Assembly: GCF_004769555.1 (NCBI RefSeq) | Contig: NZ_RQFY01000006.1 | Location: 310,001 to 374,000, forward strand | From: Leptospira koniambonensis | GTDB lineage: Bacteria > Spirochaetota > Leptospiria > Leptospirales > Leptospiraceae | Length of the DNA stretch: 64,000 nt | Direction: 5' to 3' | Shown: positions 50,113-61,847 of the stretch, in pieces | Layout: each line of letters begins with the position of its first letter | How positions within the stretch are numbered: the stretch's first letter is position 1 | Made by a program: the position numbers and the translations under genes | Notes under the pieces: generated by a model | Told to the model about the DNA's origin: nothing | What the model saw: only the letters and a program-made list of their open reading frames with translations | The model's database searches: none

Positions 50113-50912
50113 GCGCAATTAAGAGCGTTTTTTCAGATTCTAAAAGCGCATTCATTCCTTATATTTCATTAGGAGATCCTAACTACGATCTATGTGTAGA
50201 TTGGGCAGATGCTCTTATCAGAGGTGGCGCTGATATTTTAGAACTCGGGATCCCATTCTCAGATCCAGTTGCAGATGGACCGGTAATCCAAAAAGCATTC
50301 AAACGTGCTCTTGCAAATCCATTCTCTATGGAAACAATTTTGGAAACTACTGAGAAGATACATTCTTTACATCCTCATGTGCCTCTTGTGTATCTAACAT
50401 ACTTTAATCCGATCTTTCATTATGGTTTTGAAAAGTTTGCTCAAGAAGCTAAGATCGCAGGTATCCAAGGTATGATCATTCCTGATCTTCCATATGATAC
50501 CCCTGAGACTGACGAATTATTCAAATCTCTAAAAAGAAGAGGAGTGGATCTGATCCATTTGGTAACTCCTGCGACTCCTTTAAATCGTATGAAAGGGATT
50601 CGTGATTTCGCATCCGGATTTATCTATTACGTAACTTCTTATGGAGTAACTGGAGAAAGAAAATCTATCTCCGCAGATCTGGAAGACAGGATTAAAACTA
50701 CTAAGGAAGTTTTTTCTCTTCCTGTGAGTGCAGGATTTGGGATCTCAGCCCCAGATCAGGCGAAAGAAATTTCGCAATATGCTGACGGGATCATCATAGG
50801 TTCCGCGGTGCAAAGGATCATAGAAGAGAATGGTTCTAATCCTAGTCTTTGCAGAAAAAAATTGGAAGAATACGCACAATCTATTTCCGGTTCTTTGAGA
50901 GGAAAGAATTAG
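50109..50912 (+). CDS. trpA: Tryptophan synthase alpha chain
   Basis: TTG start overlapping the trpB stop. The 267-residue TIM barrel has [23 protein letters not shown] (catalytic Glu and Asp), [20 protein letters not shown] and VSAGFGIS. It releases indole from indole-3-glycerol phosphate for TrpB. It is the last gene of the packed block; no terminator is evident, and the dispersed repeat follows 50 bp later. Confidence 0.95.
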   Translation: MSAIKSVFSDSKSAFIPYISLGDPNYDLCVDWADALIRGGADILELGIPFSDPVADGPVIQKAFKRALANPFSMETILETTEKIHSLHPHVPLVYLTYFNPIFHYGFEKFAQEAKIAGIQGMIIPDLPYDTPETDELFKSLKRRGVDLIHLVTPATPLNRMKGIRDFASGFIYYVTSYGVTGERKSISADLEDRIKTTKEVFSLPVSAGFGISAPDQAKEISQYADGIIIGSAVQRIIEENGSNPSLCRKKLEEYAQSISGSLRGKN

Positions 50913-50961
50913 AATCGGCACACGCAAAGTCATGGAGCCAGAGAATAAGGATTAGTTTGGT

Positions 50962-51100
50962 GTTTTGAATTTTTTTCCTTTCGTAGTTTGATCTTTCGAT
51001 TTCGTAAAATTTCTAAATTTTCACGCAAAGGCGCTAAGAGGAGAAGATTTTCAAAACTAGTTAAACAAAAGACTCTTTTTAGCTTCGCGGCTTGGCGTGG
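50962..51100. repeat. ~140-bp dispersed repeat, right copy (inverted) after trpA
   Basis: This is the reverse complement of 34707-34848, with scattered substitutions and high identity: ttcacgcaaaggcgctaag in the middle, cttcgcggcttggcgtgg at the end. The remaining gap to 51288 holds another related piece near 51178-51205 (cgtgccttagcgcttcttgcg) and a short palindrome, ggctcgaagagcc, near 51123-51135. No gene is seen. Confidence 0.85.
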
Positions 51101-51288
51101 AAAAAGTGCGCTACATTAGTTAGGCTCGAAGAGCCTCAAATAAGTATCCTATTTAGGAATTACTTTGCCTAAAACCCTCCGTGCCTTAGCGCTTCTTGCG
51201 TGAAATAGTCGATATTTTCTTTCCTGAACTGGGAAGAAAATTGACGAAACCGTCCCGGTAGAGAGAATCTTCCGGATCGGAGGAAAGA

Positions 51289-53628
<2,340 letters not shown>

Positions 53629-53646
53629 CCGTCAAAGACGGAATAC

Positions 53647-55560
53647 ATGCAACAGGAAGATTCGTTATTGAACGGGATCCGCCTTCCGGCGGATCTCAGA
53701 AAATTGCCTCTCGAGGAACTGCCTAAACTCTGTTCCGAGATCCGAAATTATATCATCGATACTCTCTCCGGGATCGGAGGGCATTTCGCAAGTAATCTGG
53801 GAGTTGTAGAACTCACAGTTGCCTTACATTACGTTTTCGATACTCCTAAAGACAGACTGATCTGGGATGTAGGACATCAAACATACCCACATAAGATCCT
53901 GACAGGTAGAAAAGAAAAACTTTCTACAGTTCGTAAATTCAAAGGACTTTCTGGATTTCCTAAAAGAGAAGAATCAGTTTATGATCTATATAATACAGGT
54001 CATGCAGGAACTTCTATCTCGCAAGGCTTAGGAGAAGCTGTAGCTCGGGATCTGACCGGAAAAGATTACTCAGTCGCTGCAATTATTGGGGATGCATCCA
54101 TCGCCACTGGAATGGCCTTGGAGGCGATGAACCATGCAGGACATCTTAAAAAAGATCTATTGGTTGTTCTAAACGACAATTATATGTCTATCTCCAAGAA
54201 CGTCGGATCTATTTCCAACTACTTGAATAATATCATTAGCTCTCATTTTTATCTGAACTGGAAAAGGATATTTTACACTTTCCTAAAATGGCTCCCGATC
54301 GTTGGACCTGCAATGGAGAGTTTTTTCAAAAGGGTAGAAAAAGGATTTAAAGACGTTTTCACTCCAGGTGGACTTTTCGAGGATTTGGGCTTTATTTATA
54401 TAGGACCTGAAGATGGCCATGATGTGATCCGTCTAGTTAAGATGCTCAGAAAGATCAAAACAATGAAAGGGCCTGTTCTTTTCCATACGATCACTCAAAA
54501 AGGAAAAGGTTACGTTCCAGCCGAAAAGGACCCAATCAAATACCACGGAGTAACTCCATTCCGCAAGGAAGATGGAGCCATGGATTCTGGCGATTCTTCT
54601 AAAATTTCTTACTCTAAGATAGTGGGTAAGGTGCTTTCCAATCTAACCGAAAAAAATCCAAGAATTGCTGCAATCACTCCAGCAATGATAGAAGGTTCCG
54701 GACTCGGGGAATATGTTTCTAAATTCCCGGACCATGTGTACGACGTGGGTATCGCGGAACAACACTCAGTTGCTTTTGCGGGAGCAATGACTAATGGGGA
54801 TGTGATCCCTTATATGTGTATTTATTCTACCTTCTTAACCAGAGGGATGGACCAGTTAGTGGAAGATGTTTCTCTCATGAATCTTCCTGTTCGATTCGTG
54901 ATCGATAGAGCTGGTTGTGTTGGTCCGGACGGGGAGACTCACCAAGGATTATTCGATCTAAGTTACCTTCTATCCTTGCCGAATATGGATGTGTTTGTAC
55001 CATCTTCAGGACAGGATCTGGTGGATTCACTTAAATATATGGAGAATTACGATAAGTCTCCGATCGCGATCCGATTCCCTAAGGCGAGTGTGGAACTTTC
55101 CGGTTTAGATTTTGGAGCGGGGAAGGATCTAAAACCTGGAAGTTTTAGAGTATTGCAAAGAGGAACTGATATCGCTCTTCTTTCCATTGGCTCCATGTTA
55201 GAAGAAGCCAAGAAGGTTGCAAGCCTACTAGAACAAGACGGATATTCAGTCACATTGATCGACTTGGTATGGCTTCGTCCTTTGGGTAAAGAGGCTTTAG
55301 ATGAGGAACTTTCTCATGTTCGCCATTTTGTGATCTTGGATGAGAGTTATCTAGACGGAGGGGCATCCGGATATCTTCTGAACAGGATCTCTCCTGAGTA
55401 TTTGGGACGTTTTATTAAAACTTTCGCGTTCCCTTCCGAGGTAATCCACCACGGGGAAAGAAAGGAAATTTTCGCCGAGTATGGTTTGGATGCTCAGAGT
55501 ATCTCCAAGTTTCTTCGGGAAAATGTAAAGAAGGAAGTCCTACACGGAAAACGGAATTAA
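53647..55560 (+). CDS. dxs: 1-Deoxy-D-xylulose-5-phosphate synthase
   Basis: The 637-residue product has GGHFASNLGVVELTVALHYVF, WDVGHQTYPHKILTGR, TGHAGTSISQGLG, GDASIATGMALEA and LNDNYMSIS (TPP/Mg site). These are followed by DVGIAEQHSVAFAGAM (catalytic Glu) and DRAGCVGPDGETHQG. It is complete, without truncation. It condenses pyruvate and glyceraldehyde 3-phosphate, the entry to the MEP pathway that also uses dxr and uppS in this window. Confidence 0.95.
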   Translation: MQQEDSLLNGIRLPADLRKLPLEELPKLCSEIRNYIIDTLSGIGGHFASNLGVVELTVALHYVFDTPKDRLIWDVGHQTYPHKILTGRKEKLSTVRKFKGLSGFPKREESVYDLYNTGHAGTSISQGLGEAVARDLTGKDYSVAAIIGDASIATGMALEAMNHAGHLKKDLLVVLNDNYMSISKNVGSISNYLNNIISSHFYLNWKRIFYTFLKWLPIVGPAMESFFKRVEKGFKDVFTPGGLFEDLGFIYIGPEDGHDVIRLVKMLRKIKTMKGPVLFHTITQKGKGYVPAEKDPIKYHGVTPFRKEDGAMDSGDSSKISYSKIVGKVLSNLTEKNPRIAAITPAMIEGSGLGEYVSKFPDHVYDVGIAEQHSVAFAGAMTNGDVIPYMCIYSTFLTRGMDQLVEDVSLMNLPVRFVIDRAGCVGPDGETHQGLFDLSYLLSLPNMDVFVPSSGQDLVDSLKYMENYDKSPIAIRFPKASVELSGLDFGAGKDLKPGSFRVLQRGTDIALLSIGSMLEEAKKVASLLEQDGYSVTLIDLVWLRPLGKEALDEELSHVRHFVILDESYLDGGASGYLLNRISPEYLGRFIKTFAFPSEVIHHGERKEIFAEYGLDAQSISKFLRENVKKEVLHGKRN

Positions 55561-55607
55561 GCTAATTCAAGAGGCGTCCGAAAATAAAAATAAAAACGGG
55601 TAGATAA

Positions 55608-56078
55608 TTGGAAAACCTGACGCCTGAAGACAAGCTAGAAGCATCTAAATTTTTTTATAGAACCGGCGATTTGGATCGTGCGGAATTCCTACTAAAATCC
55701 TCTTTAGAAGATACCGAAAGCCATGAGACCTACTTTTTTCTGGGTCTAATCGAAAACCAAAGAAGCAATTGGCAAAAAGGCCTGTACTATTTCTACCGTT
55801 CAGTAGAAGTGAATTCTGAATACGGGAATCCTTGCAACGAGATCGGGATCCTTTTACTTCGTATGGGAAGAGAAAGAGAATCCGTTTTTTGGCTGAAAAA
55901 ATCACTTCGTTGTACTTTAAACGACGCACCTCATATTTCTCTTTTTAACCTGGCTACACTTTACAAGATCTGGAATCGCCCAGAAAGATCTTTGCAGTAT
56001 CTGCATAAGGCAATTGTAATGAAGCCTGATTTTGAAGAAGCAAAACGCCTTAGAGAAGAGCTGAACTCGGCAATCTAA
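55608..56078 (+). CDS. TPR-repeat protein
   Basis: The only usable start is TTG 55608. The 156 residues form about four TPRs (FFYRTGDLDRAEFLLKSSL, YFFLGLIENQRSNWQKGLYYF, NPCNEIGILLLRMGRERESV, LATLYKIWNRPERSLQYL). There is no signal peptide. Cytoplasmic adaptor; partners unknown. It is 2 bp before the acetyltransferase gene. Confidence 0.8.
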   Translation: MENLTPEDKLEASKFFYRTGDLDRAEFLLKSSLEDTESHETYFFLGLIENQRSNWQKGLYYFYRSVEVNSEYGNPCNEIGILLLRMGRERESVFWLKKSLRCTLNDAPHISLFNLATLYKIWNRPERSLQYLHKAIVMKPDFEEAKRLREELNSAI

Positions 56079-56080
56079 GA

Positions 56081-56698
56081 ATGTCTAACGAAATTACAAT
56101 TCGCCCTGCCAGGCCGGAAGATGCGGTCAGCGCTGTTCCCTTGATCTATAGTTCCGGGCCTGCTGCTTGGGACTATGTGTTCAATGAAGGGAAAATTTCT
56201 GCTCAGGATTTTCTGATCAAATCTTTCCAAGGAACCAAGAATACATTCAGCTATAAGAATCATTATTTGGCTGAGAAGAAGGGCGAGGTAGTAGGAAGTA
56301 TTGTTATATTCCGTTCTGAGAACTTCTTCTTTCAAAATGCTGCTACTGCTGGAAATATTTTCAGGATTTATGGACTAAAAGCACCTAAGGTTGCGGTCCG
56401 CGGATTGAGTATGGAAGGAATGATCCAACCTCCTAAATCCGGAAGATTATACCTGGGCCATATCGCTGTTCCGGCCAAAGAAAGAAGACAGGGGATAGCG
56501 GAGAAGTTAATGAAATTTGCTGTTTCGACTTACCCAGCTTACGATAAAATTTCTTTGGATGTTTCTCAAGAGAATCCAAACGCCCAAGGTCTGTATAAAA
56601 AATTAGGATTCGAGATCATTGAATCCAGGAATTTTTCAGGACCAAAAGGTTTGGTTCCTAACCACTATTATATGGAAGCAAATCGCTCCTCCTTCTAA
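56081..56698 (+). CDS. GNAT-family N-acetyltransferase
   Basis: The 205-residue product starts EITIRPARPEDA; the acetyl-CoA loop is IAVPAKERRQGIAEKLM (R-x-x-G-x-A type), and LDVSQENPNAQGLYKKLGFEI is the typical C-terminal half. The substrate is unknown. It is coupled to the TPR gene. Confidence 0.82.
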   Translation: MSNEITIRPARPEDAVSAVPLIYSSGPAAWDYVFNEGKISAQDFLIKSFQGTKNTFSYKNHYLAEKKGEVVGSIVIFRSENFFFQNAATAGNIFRIYGLKAPKVAVRGLSMEGMIQPPKSGRLYLGHIAVPAKERRQGIAEKLMKFAVSTYPAYDKISLDVSQENPNAQGLYKKLGFEIIESRNFSGPKGLVPNHYYMEANRSSF

Positions 56699-56791
56699 GC
56701 TCATTTATTCTTTCCCGATCTATAAACTGGAACGACAAATCGCTAGTTTCATAATATACTTTTCTTCCTTACTGATTAAAGGGAGAAAAGA

Positions 56792-57733
56792 ATGGAATTT
56801 GCTCCGGAGATGTTGGAATACGCAACGCTGATTTCCTCTAAGGGACTCACAGGTTTTACCCAAGGAAGTATCCAGGAAAGAAGGGACGGTTATTCAGCGA
56901 TCGGAGAACTTTTGGGAGAAGGTCCGCTCATGAGAGAAGTCCAGGACATCTCTATCCTTTCCAAAAATGGAAACGTATTCATAAAAAATTATATTCCAAA
57001 ATCGGAACCTAAATCCAAAATTTTATATTTTCATGGTGGAGGATGGGTGGTTGGAAGATTAAAAGATTTCGATCCATTCGCTCGCAAACTTGCAGAGATC
57101 ACCTCAAGTATTGTATCTTTAGTAGATTATAGATTAGCTCCTGAGTTTCCATTTCCTTTGCCATTAGAAGATGCATATTCTTCTTTGGAATGGATCTCTT
57201 CTCAGACTGAAAATATTTGGAAAAATCTTCCTTTGGTTGTGGCTGGTGATAGTGCAGGAGGAAATTTAGCTGCTTCTACCATTCTAAGAGCTAAAGAAAC
57301 ATCAGGTCCTAAAATCGATCTGCAAATCCTGATTTATCCAGTTACAGAAGCAATCTGTGATACAAATTCTTATAAAGAATTCGAATTAGGTCCTGGTCTT
57401 ACTAAAAAGGATATGGAATGGTTTATTGACCAATATCTTCCTAATCGTCATACAAGATCTGATCGCCTAGCTTCTCCTTTATACCAAAAAGATTGGAAGG
57501 ATCTTCCTCCTGCGATTGTGTTTATCGCTGACATTGATCCTTTACGAGACGATGGAAAACTATATGCAGAAAAATTAAAGGAAGCAGGAGTTTCTGTTCT
57601 ATTCAAAGAATTCAAAGGTTATACTCATGGATTTTTTACAAAGGTAAATCTTCTCAAGGCTCCGGATGAAGGACTAAAAATGATCTCAGAAGAAATGGAT
57701 CGTGTTTTCAAAAGAAAAGAGGTTTTACGTTAG
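56792..57733 (+). CDS. Alpha/beta hydrolase of the hormone-sensitive-lipase type
   Basis: The 313-residue product has the oxyanion-hole motif FHGGGWVVGR, the nucleophile GDSAGGN, Asp in ADIDPLRDDG and His in KGYTHGFF, with the order and spacing of HSL-family esterases. It likely hydrolyses short-chain esters. Its stop overlaps the GTG of the next gene by one base, so the esterase and dehydrogenase are co-translated. Confidence 0.87.
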   Translation: MEFAPEMLEYATLISSKGLTGFTQGSIQERRDGYSAIGELLGEGPLMREVQDISILSKNGNVFIKNYIPKSEPKSKILYFHGGGWVVGRLKDFDPFARKLAEITSSIVSLVDYRLAPEFPFPLPLEDAYSSLEWISSQTENIWKNLPLVVAGDSAGGNLAASTILRAKETSGPKIDLQILIYPVTEAICDTNSYKEFELGPGLTKKDMEWFIDQYLPNRHTRSDRLASPLYQKDWKDLPPAIVFIADIDPLRDDGKLYAEKLKEAGVSVLFKEFKGYTHGFFTKVNLLKAPDEGLKMISEEMDRVFKRKEVLR

Positions 57734-58794
57734 TGAAAAGTGTTAGATTAGTAGAATTCGGATCCTCTTTACAATGGGAAGAAAAACAAGATCCAGAACC
57801 AAAAGATTCTGAAGTATTATTAGAAGTGATTTCCTGTGGGGTTTGTCATTCGGACCTTCATTTAAGAGATGGTTATTATAAGATTGGCGGAGAAGAAAAA
57901 CTTTTTGTAAAAGATAGAGGAGTTAAACTCCCACTGACTCCTGGTCATGAAGTTGTAGGAAAAGTTTTAAAAGTAGGATCTAAGGTTCGTTCTGTTTCCG
58001 TAGGAGAAACAAAATTAGTATATCCTTGGATTGGTTGCGGTTCTTGCGAAGAATGTGGATCGGGAAATCCTCAACTTTGTTCTGCTCCTAAATCCTTGGG
58101 GATTTACCAAGATGGCGGTTATTCGGATCGTATCTTGGTCCCGGATGAAAAATGGCTTTTAGATATTTATGATCTTTCTCCTGAATACGCTTGCTCTTAC
58201 GCATGCGCAGGACTTACGGCTTATGGAGCCTTGAAAAAAGCGCTTCCTCTCAAAAAAACAGATTCTTTGGTGATCATTGGAGCAGGCGGACTTGGTATGT
58301 TTGCTTCTCAACTAGTTCCACTTCTTACAGAATCAAAAGTGATCTTTTTAGATCTGGATGAATCTCGTTTGGAAAAACTAAAAGAGATTGGATTTTATAC
58401 TGTTCCTTCTTCTCATCCTGATCCTGCATCTGAAGTAAAAAAGATCTCAGGTCCATTGGGAGTTTCTGCAGTTATCGATTTTGTGAATAATAGCGCTACT
58501 TCTACCCTGGGGTTTTCTCTTTTGAAAAAGAATGGGACTCTGATTGGAGTTGGGCTTTTTGGTGGAGAGTTAAAAATCCCCACTCCAATTCTTTCTCTCA
58601 GAAGTTTAACAATTCGTGGAAGTTATACAGGTTCTCCAAGTGAACTAAAAGAACTTCTGAACCTTGTGTCTGAAAAAAAGATCCGTCCTGTTCCTGTGCA
58701 GATCAGGAATTTAAGAGAAGCGGATTCTGCTTTGAATGATCTATCTTCTGGGAAAGTATTAGGAAGATTGGTATTATCCGGAAAATCGGTCTGA
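57733..58794 (+). CDS. Zinc-dependent alcohol dehydrogenase
   Basis: GTG start. The 353-residue medium-chain dehydrogenase has catalytic-zinc residues in CGVCHSDLH and PLTPGHEVVG, and a structural-zinc motif GCGSCEECGSGNPQLC. The Rossmann loop is VIIGAGGLGMFASQ with Asp after strand 2 (FLDLDESR), which points to NAD rather than NADP. It is coupled to the esterase, which could supply the alcohol (inference). Confidence 0.87.
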   Translation: MKSVRLVEFGSSLQWEEKQDPEPKDSEVLLEVISCGVCHSDLHLRDGYYKIGGEEKLFVKDRGVKLPLTPGHEVVGKVLKVGSKVRSVSVGETKLVYPWIGCGSCEECGSGNPQLCSAPKSLGIYQDGGYSDRILVPDEKWLLDIYDLSPEYACSYACAGLTAYGALKKALPLKKTDSLVIIGAGGLGMFASQLVPLLTESKVIFLDLDESRLEKLKEIGFYTVPSSHPDPASEVKKISGPLGVSAVIDFVNNSATSTLGFSLLKKNGTLIGVGLFGGELKIPTPILSLRSLTIRGSYTGSPSELKELLNLVSEKKIRPVPVQIRNLREADSALNDLSSGKVLGRLVLSGKSV

Positions 58795-58795
58795 T

Positions 58796-59290
58796 CTATT
58801 TTTGGAATTCTTTAGGAAGAGAAACATTTGGATTTTCTCCAGTTTCCAAAATTGAGATTTCTCTATTTGAAAAAACCAGTTTGAGGCCTTGCGAAGATTC
58901 AGATAAATATTCGCTTAATGTAGAAGAAACATTTCTAGCGATCTTATATTTTAGAAAAAGATGATCCTTTTTGCGGGCAAATAATTCTCCTACAGAATCT
59001 GCTGCGATCTGTAAAGAGGAGAGTGGTAATTCTTCTCCCGAATCGCTTAAAAAATAAAATTCTCCATCCTTCTCCCAAACTCTTATTAGGTTTAAAGGGT
59101 AACCGAATAATTCCAAATATCCGTTCTCTGAAAATTCTCCGTATTGATTGTCTATATAGATCCCGTCTTCTGCTTCTCTCAAATTTTTACGGAAATATTC
59201 CAGAATATCTTTTTGTTCGATCTTAGCTTCTCGGAAGATCCAATCTCCGTTAGGCAAAACCTTGATCTCGCTGTCTAAACGTCTTGCCAT
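58796..59290 (-). CDS. Conserved protein, DUF1285-like
   Basis: The 164-residue cytoplasmic product has the N-terminal pattern IKVLPNGDWIFREAKIEQKDIL and then YFRKNLREAEDGIYIDNQYGE. This resembles DUF1285 (a small two-domain fold found in many Gram-negatives, function unknown). The assignment is by impression only. It converges on the dehydrogenase gene with a 1-bp gap and overlaps the 59290 gene by one base. Confidence 0.55.
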   Translation of the reverse strand: MARRLDSEIKVLPNGDWIFREAKIEQKDILEYFRKNLREAEDGIYIDNQYGEFSENGYLELFGYPLNLIRVWEKDGEFYFLSDSGEELPLSSLQIAADSVGELFARKKDHLFLKYKIARNVSSTLSEYLSESSQGLKLVFSNREISILETGENPNVSLPKEFQK

Positions 59291-59763
59291 TATTCTTCTT
59301 CCCTTTCTCTGTAACGGAATGCCACTCCTTCTATAACTTTTGCGTCCTTCGCGATCTCAGCCATACTTGTAGTATAACCTTCTGTAGTACCTGTTTGGAA
59401 AATTGTAGGAGGAACGGGAACGAGTCCTACGTTTGCTAGATACATTCCGTCCATACCTCTATCAAAAAGTTCTTTCTTAATTTTTTCGTAATAGAACTTT
59501 TCTATTCTTCCATCTCCGAAGTTCCTAACAATCACTCTTCCATAAGTTTTGTAATTTCGACGCTTGGGCGGATGTTTCAGGATCTCTATTTGTTCCCAGC
59601 CAGGCTTATGAGAAATGAGTACAGTTTCTTTCTGGCTTCCTTCTTGGATAAATTCCACAGAAAAGCAGGAAACCAAGGTTAGACAGGATAGCGCCAGGAT
59701 TCCCTTCCTAAGCTGAACATTTATTCCGGTCCTAAAGCGAGTTAAAATGGGGAGAATGGGCAT
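59290..59763 (-). CDS. Lipoprotein, unknown function
   Basis: I place the start at ATG 59763 because the peptide then runs through a hydrophobic segment to LTLVSCFS, a clear lipobox; a start at 59820 would give an overlong leader. ggggagga lies directly against this ATG. The mature ~120 residues include YKTYGRVIVRNFG, MDGMYLANVGLV and VIEGVAFRYRERE. No family recognised. Confidence 0.6.
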   Translation of the reverse strand: MPILPILTRFRTGINVQLRKGILALSCLTLVSCFSVEFIQEGSQKETVLISHKPGWEQIEILKHPPKRRNYKTYGRVIVRNFGDGRIEKFYYEKIKKELFDRGMDGMYLANVGLVPVPPTIFQTGTTEGYTTSMAEIAKDAKVIEGVAFRYREREEE

Positions 59764-59935
59764 TCCTCCCCATTCAAGGAGCGCACATTCCGGGGACAAG
59801 CGGTTTTTTTGCATAGCCAAAAGAGGGCTTTTCAGACTCGGATTTTTTTTATATACTCTCCCCGGATACTCGGTAAATTCTCGCGAAATTCGGAACCTCG
59901 TTTAAGCTGGTTCCTCCGGGCCACCGAAAACTCGT

Positions 59936-60622
59936 ATGGAAGATATAGATCTCAAAAAACGCGCGAGAGAAAACGTTTTAAAAATAGGGTATTGTACTCT
60001 GGACGAGCTAGAAGAGAAGGTGAAAGCCTTCCGGGTGATGAACCAAAACGCTGCCAAGAAAAGATACCTTATTACTAGAGAACCTATCTCCGATTCATCC
60101 GGAAAAATTTTAGTTCCGAAGGCAGCAGAGATAGATATCTCCACTGCAAAATTACTCAGACGTCATTTTAAACCAACTAGCGAATTCAAAACTTTCCAAC
60201 CTGACGAAGGTATCGTAATCATCTCCGACATGACTTCCGCTGAGGGTGTTTCCTTCACGATGGACATCGTTACTCAGATCATGAACTTGGGTGGCGGTGC
60301 TTACGAAGGATTTATAGATCGTGTGGATAGTTTCGGAGACTTCATCAATCTTCTCAAAAAGTCATTATTCCCTCGTCTCATCATTATCGGTTACATGCCC
60401 CAAGATAAGATCCAAGGCGAGTTATTGAACTTCGTTCGAGTAAAACGAGTGGATAACTATCTAAGAGCCATGGAGCTGACTCACACTGCATTTAAACCTC
60501 AGGCTTATTTTCCTAAGATCCGTCAGATTGAAATTTCCCAAGAAGATCCTAAATCTTGGGGACGTTTCGTTGTAGAGATCGTAAGAGAATATACTCGCCC
60601 TTATCTATTAGAAGAAGTTTAG
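59936..60622 (+). CDS. Conserved protein of unknown function
   Basis: The 228-residue soluble product has no signal peptide. Segments such as [37 protein letters not shown] and [18 protein letters not shown] look well conserved in style, but I recognise no family. It is divergent from the 59290 lipoprotein gene. Its stop lies at the first bases of the branched palindrome. Confidence 0.6.
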   Translation: MEDIDLKKRARENVLKIGYCTLDELEEKVKAFRVMNQNAAKKRYLITREPISDSSGKILVPKAAEIDISTAKLLRRHFKPTSEFKTFQPDEGIVIISDMTSAEGVSFTMDIVTQIMNLGGGAYEGFIDRVDSFGDFINLLKKSLFPRLIIIGYMPQDKIQGELLNFVRVKRVDNYLRAMELTHTAFKPQAYFPKIRQIEISQEDPKSWGRFVVEIVREYTRPYLLEEV

Positions 60623-60700
60623 GGCGGCTCTCGCTTCGCGAGAACAGGCTACTACGGGTTCGCGCATTCGCGCTCATCCGGCAAGCCGGACTACCGCCCT
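60621..60700. repeat. Branched palindromic element (outer stem with three inner hairpins)
   Basis: The outer arms agggcgg (60621-60627) and ccgccct (60694-60700) pair. Inside lie tctcgc-ttc-gcgaga (60629-60643), gcgc-attc-gcgc (60662-60673) and tccggc-aa-gccgga (60677-60690). It is far richer in G+C than its surroundings. It begins at the stop codon of the preceding gene, so it may also end that transcript. The following ~190 bp hold dispersed-repeat-like pieces (gttctttgcgcgaacc) and no gene. Confidence 0.7.
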
Positions 60701-60891
60701 TCGTATCCTTTCCGCAGCGAAAAGCCTCTGTGACCTCAGTGTTCTTTGCGCGAACCAAAAAAGAAAAACAATTTCGCACCGAGATCGCGGAGCACACAGA
60801 GTTAAGAAAATTAACTTGTAACTTTTATTGTTTCAAGTAGTCTAAAAATATAAATCAAACGTAACCGACCAAAATAGGTTTAAGGATCCAA

Positions 60892-61770
60892 ATGAGTAAT
60901 ATTTCCGAAACAGTACTTGTGACCGGAGCTTCCGGACATCTAGGGAAAATCGTCCTAGAAGAATTATTAAAAAAAGGCCATAACAAGATCATCGCTACAA
61001 CTCGTAAGCCAGAAAGTTTAGAGAACTTTGCCAAAAGAGGAGTCACTATAAGAAAGGCAAGTTTTGATGATCCTGCAAGTCTTGTCACAGCATTCCAGGG
61101 TGCAGATAGGATCTTGATTATTAGCACTGATAATATTGGAAATCGGATCCCTGAACATAGCGCTGCAGTCGATGCGGCAGTTAAAGTAGGAGCAAAACGA
61201 ATTCTTTATACTTCTCTCACGAAAGCTGACGAAATTCCAGTTACATTCGCTTTTGAACACGAAGGCACAGAAGAAAAGATCAAACAAAGCGGGCTTGCAT
61301 ACACAATTCTTCGTAATAATCTATATTCTGATTATCTAATTCCTAAACTTCAGCATGCAGTTGCGAGCGGCTCTATTTACGGTTCCGGTGGAGAAGGTTC
61401 CTGCGCCTATGTTTCTAGAACGGATTGTGCTAAGGCAGCAGCAGCTGCTTTACTTTCACAAGAATCAGGAAATAAAATTTTGGAGATTAGCGGACCAAAG
61501 GCTTGGACCTACGCAGAACTTGCAAAATTCACTTCTGAATTAACGGGTGTATCCGTTTCCTATGTGGATCTTCCCGCTGAAGAACTATCTAAAGTTTTGG
61601 TCGGAGCGGGAGTTCCAAAACCAATGGCAGATGCTCTCGCTTCTTTTGATGTATCTATCAGAGAAGGTTATGTGAAAGATGTGAATACATCCTTGAAAGA
61701 TCTTATTGGAGAAGCTCTTCAGGATGTAACAGCATTACTAAAAGAAAATAAATCAGCTTTGGTATCGTAA
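60892..61770 (+). CDS. NmrA-like NAD(P)-dependent oxidoreductase (QorB type)
   Basis: The 292-residue product has VLVTGASGHLGKIVLEELL (Rossmann loop), ATTRKPES (phosphate-binding Arg/Lys, suggests NADPH) and the substrate lid YTILRNNLYSDYL. GSGGEGSCAYVSRTDCAKA follows the NmrA/QorB pattern. It probably reduces quinones or acts as a redox sensor. taaggatcc precedes the ATG. Confidence 0.82.
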   Translation: MSNISETVLVTGASGHLGKIVLEELLKKGHNKIIATTRKPESLENFAKRGVTIRKASFDDPASLVTAFQGADRILIISTDNIGNRIPEHSAAVDAAVKVGAKRILYTSLTKADEIPVTFAFEHEGTEEKIKQSGLAYTILRNNLYSDYLIPKLQHAVASGSIYGSGGEGSCAYVSRTDCAKAAAAALLSQESGNKILEISGPKAWTYAELAKFTSELTGVSVSYVDLPAEELSKVLVGAGVPKPMADALASFDVSIREGYVKDVNTSLKDLIGEALQDVTALLKENKSALVS

Positions 61771-61794
61771 TATTAAAAATTGATTTTGAATGAA

Positions 61795-61844
61795 TTGTAG
61801 GATCTCTAACAACATACTTAAATGTTTTGTCGGAGCTCCTACAA
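61795..61844. terminator. Long inverted repeat between converging genes
   Basis: ttgtagga...acaacat and atgttttgtcggagctcctacaa form an imperfect stem of over 20 pairs between the oxidoreductase and the convergent glycosyltransferase. It could terminate both. cggagctcctac is a palindrome-rich word seen in many Leptospira intergenic spots (general impression). Confidence 0.5.
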
Positions 61845-61847
61845 ATG

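Noticed and set aside
60621..60700. tRNA gene
   Set aside because: The fold has an outer stem and three hairpins but lacks the anticodon-loop length, T-loop sequence and CCA-side geometry of a tRNA.
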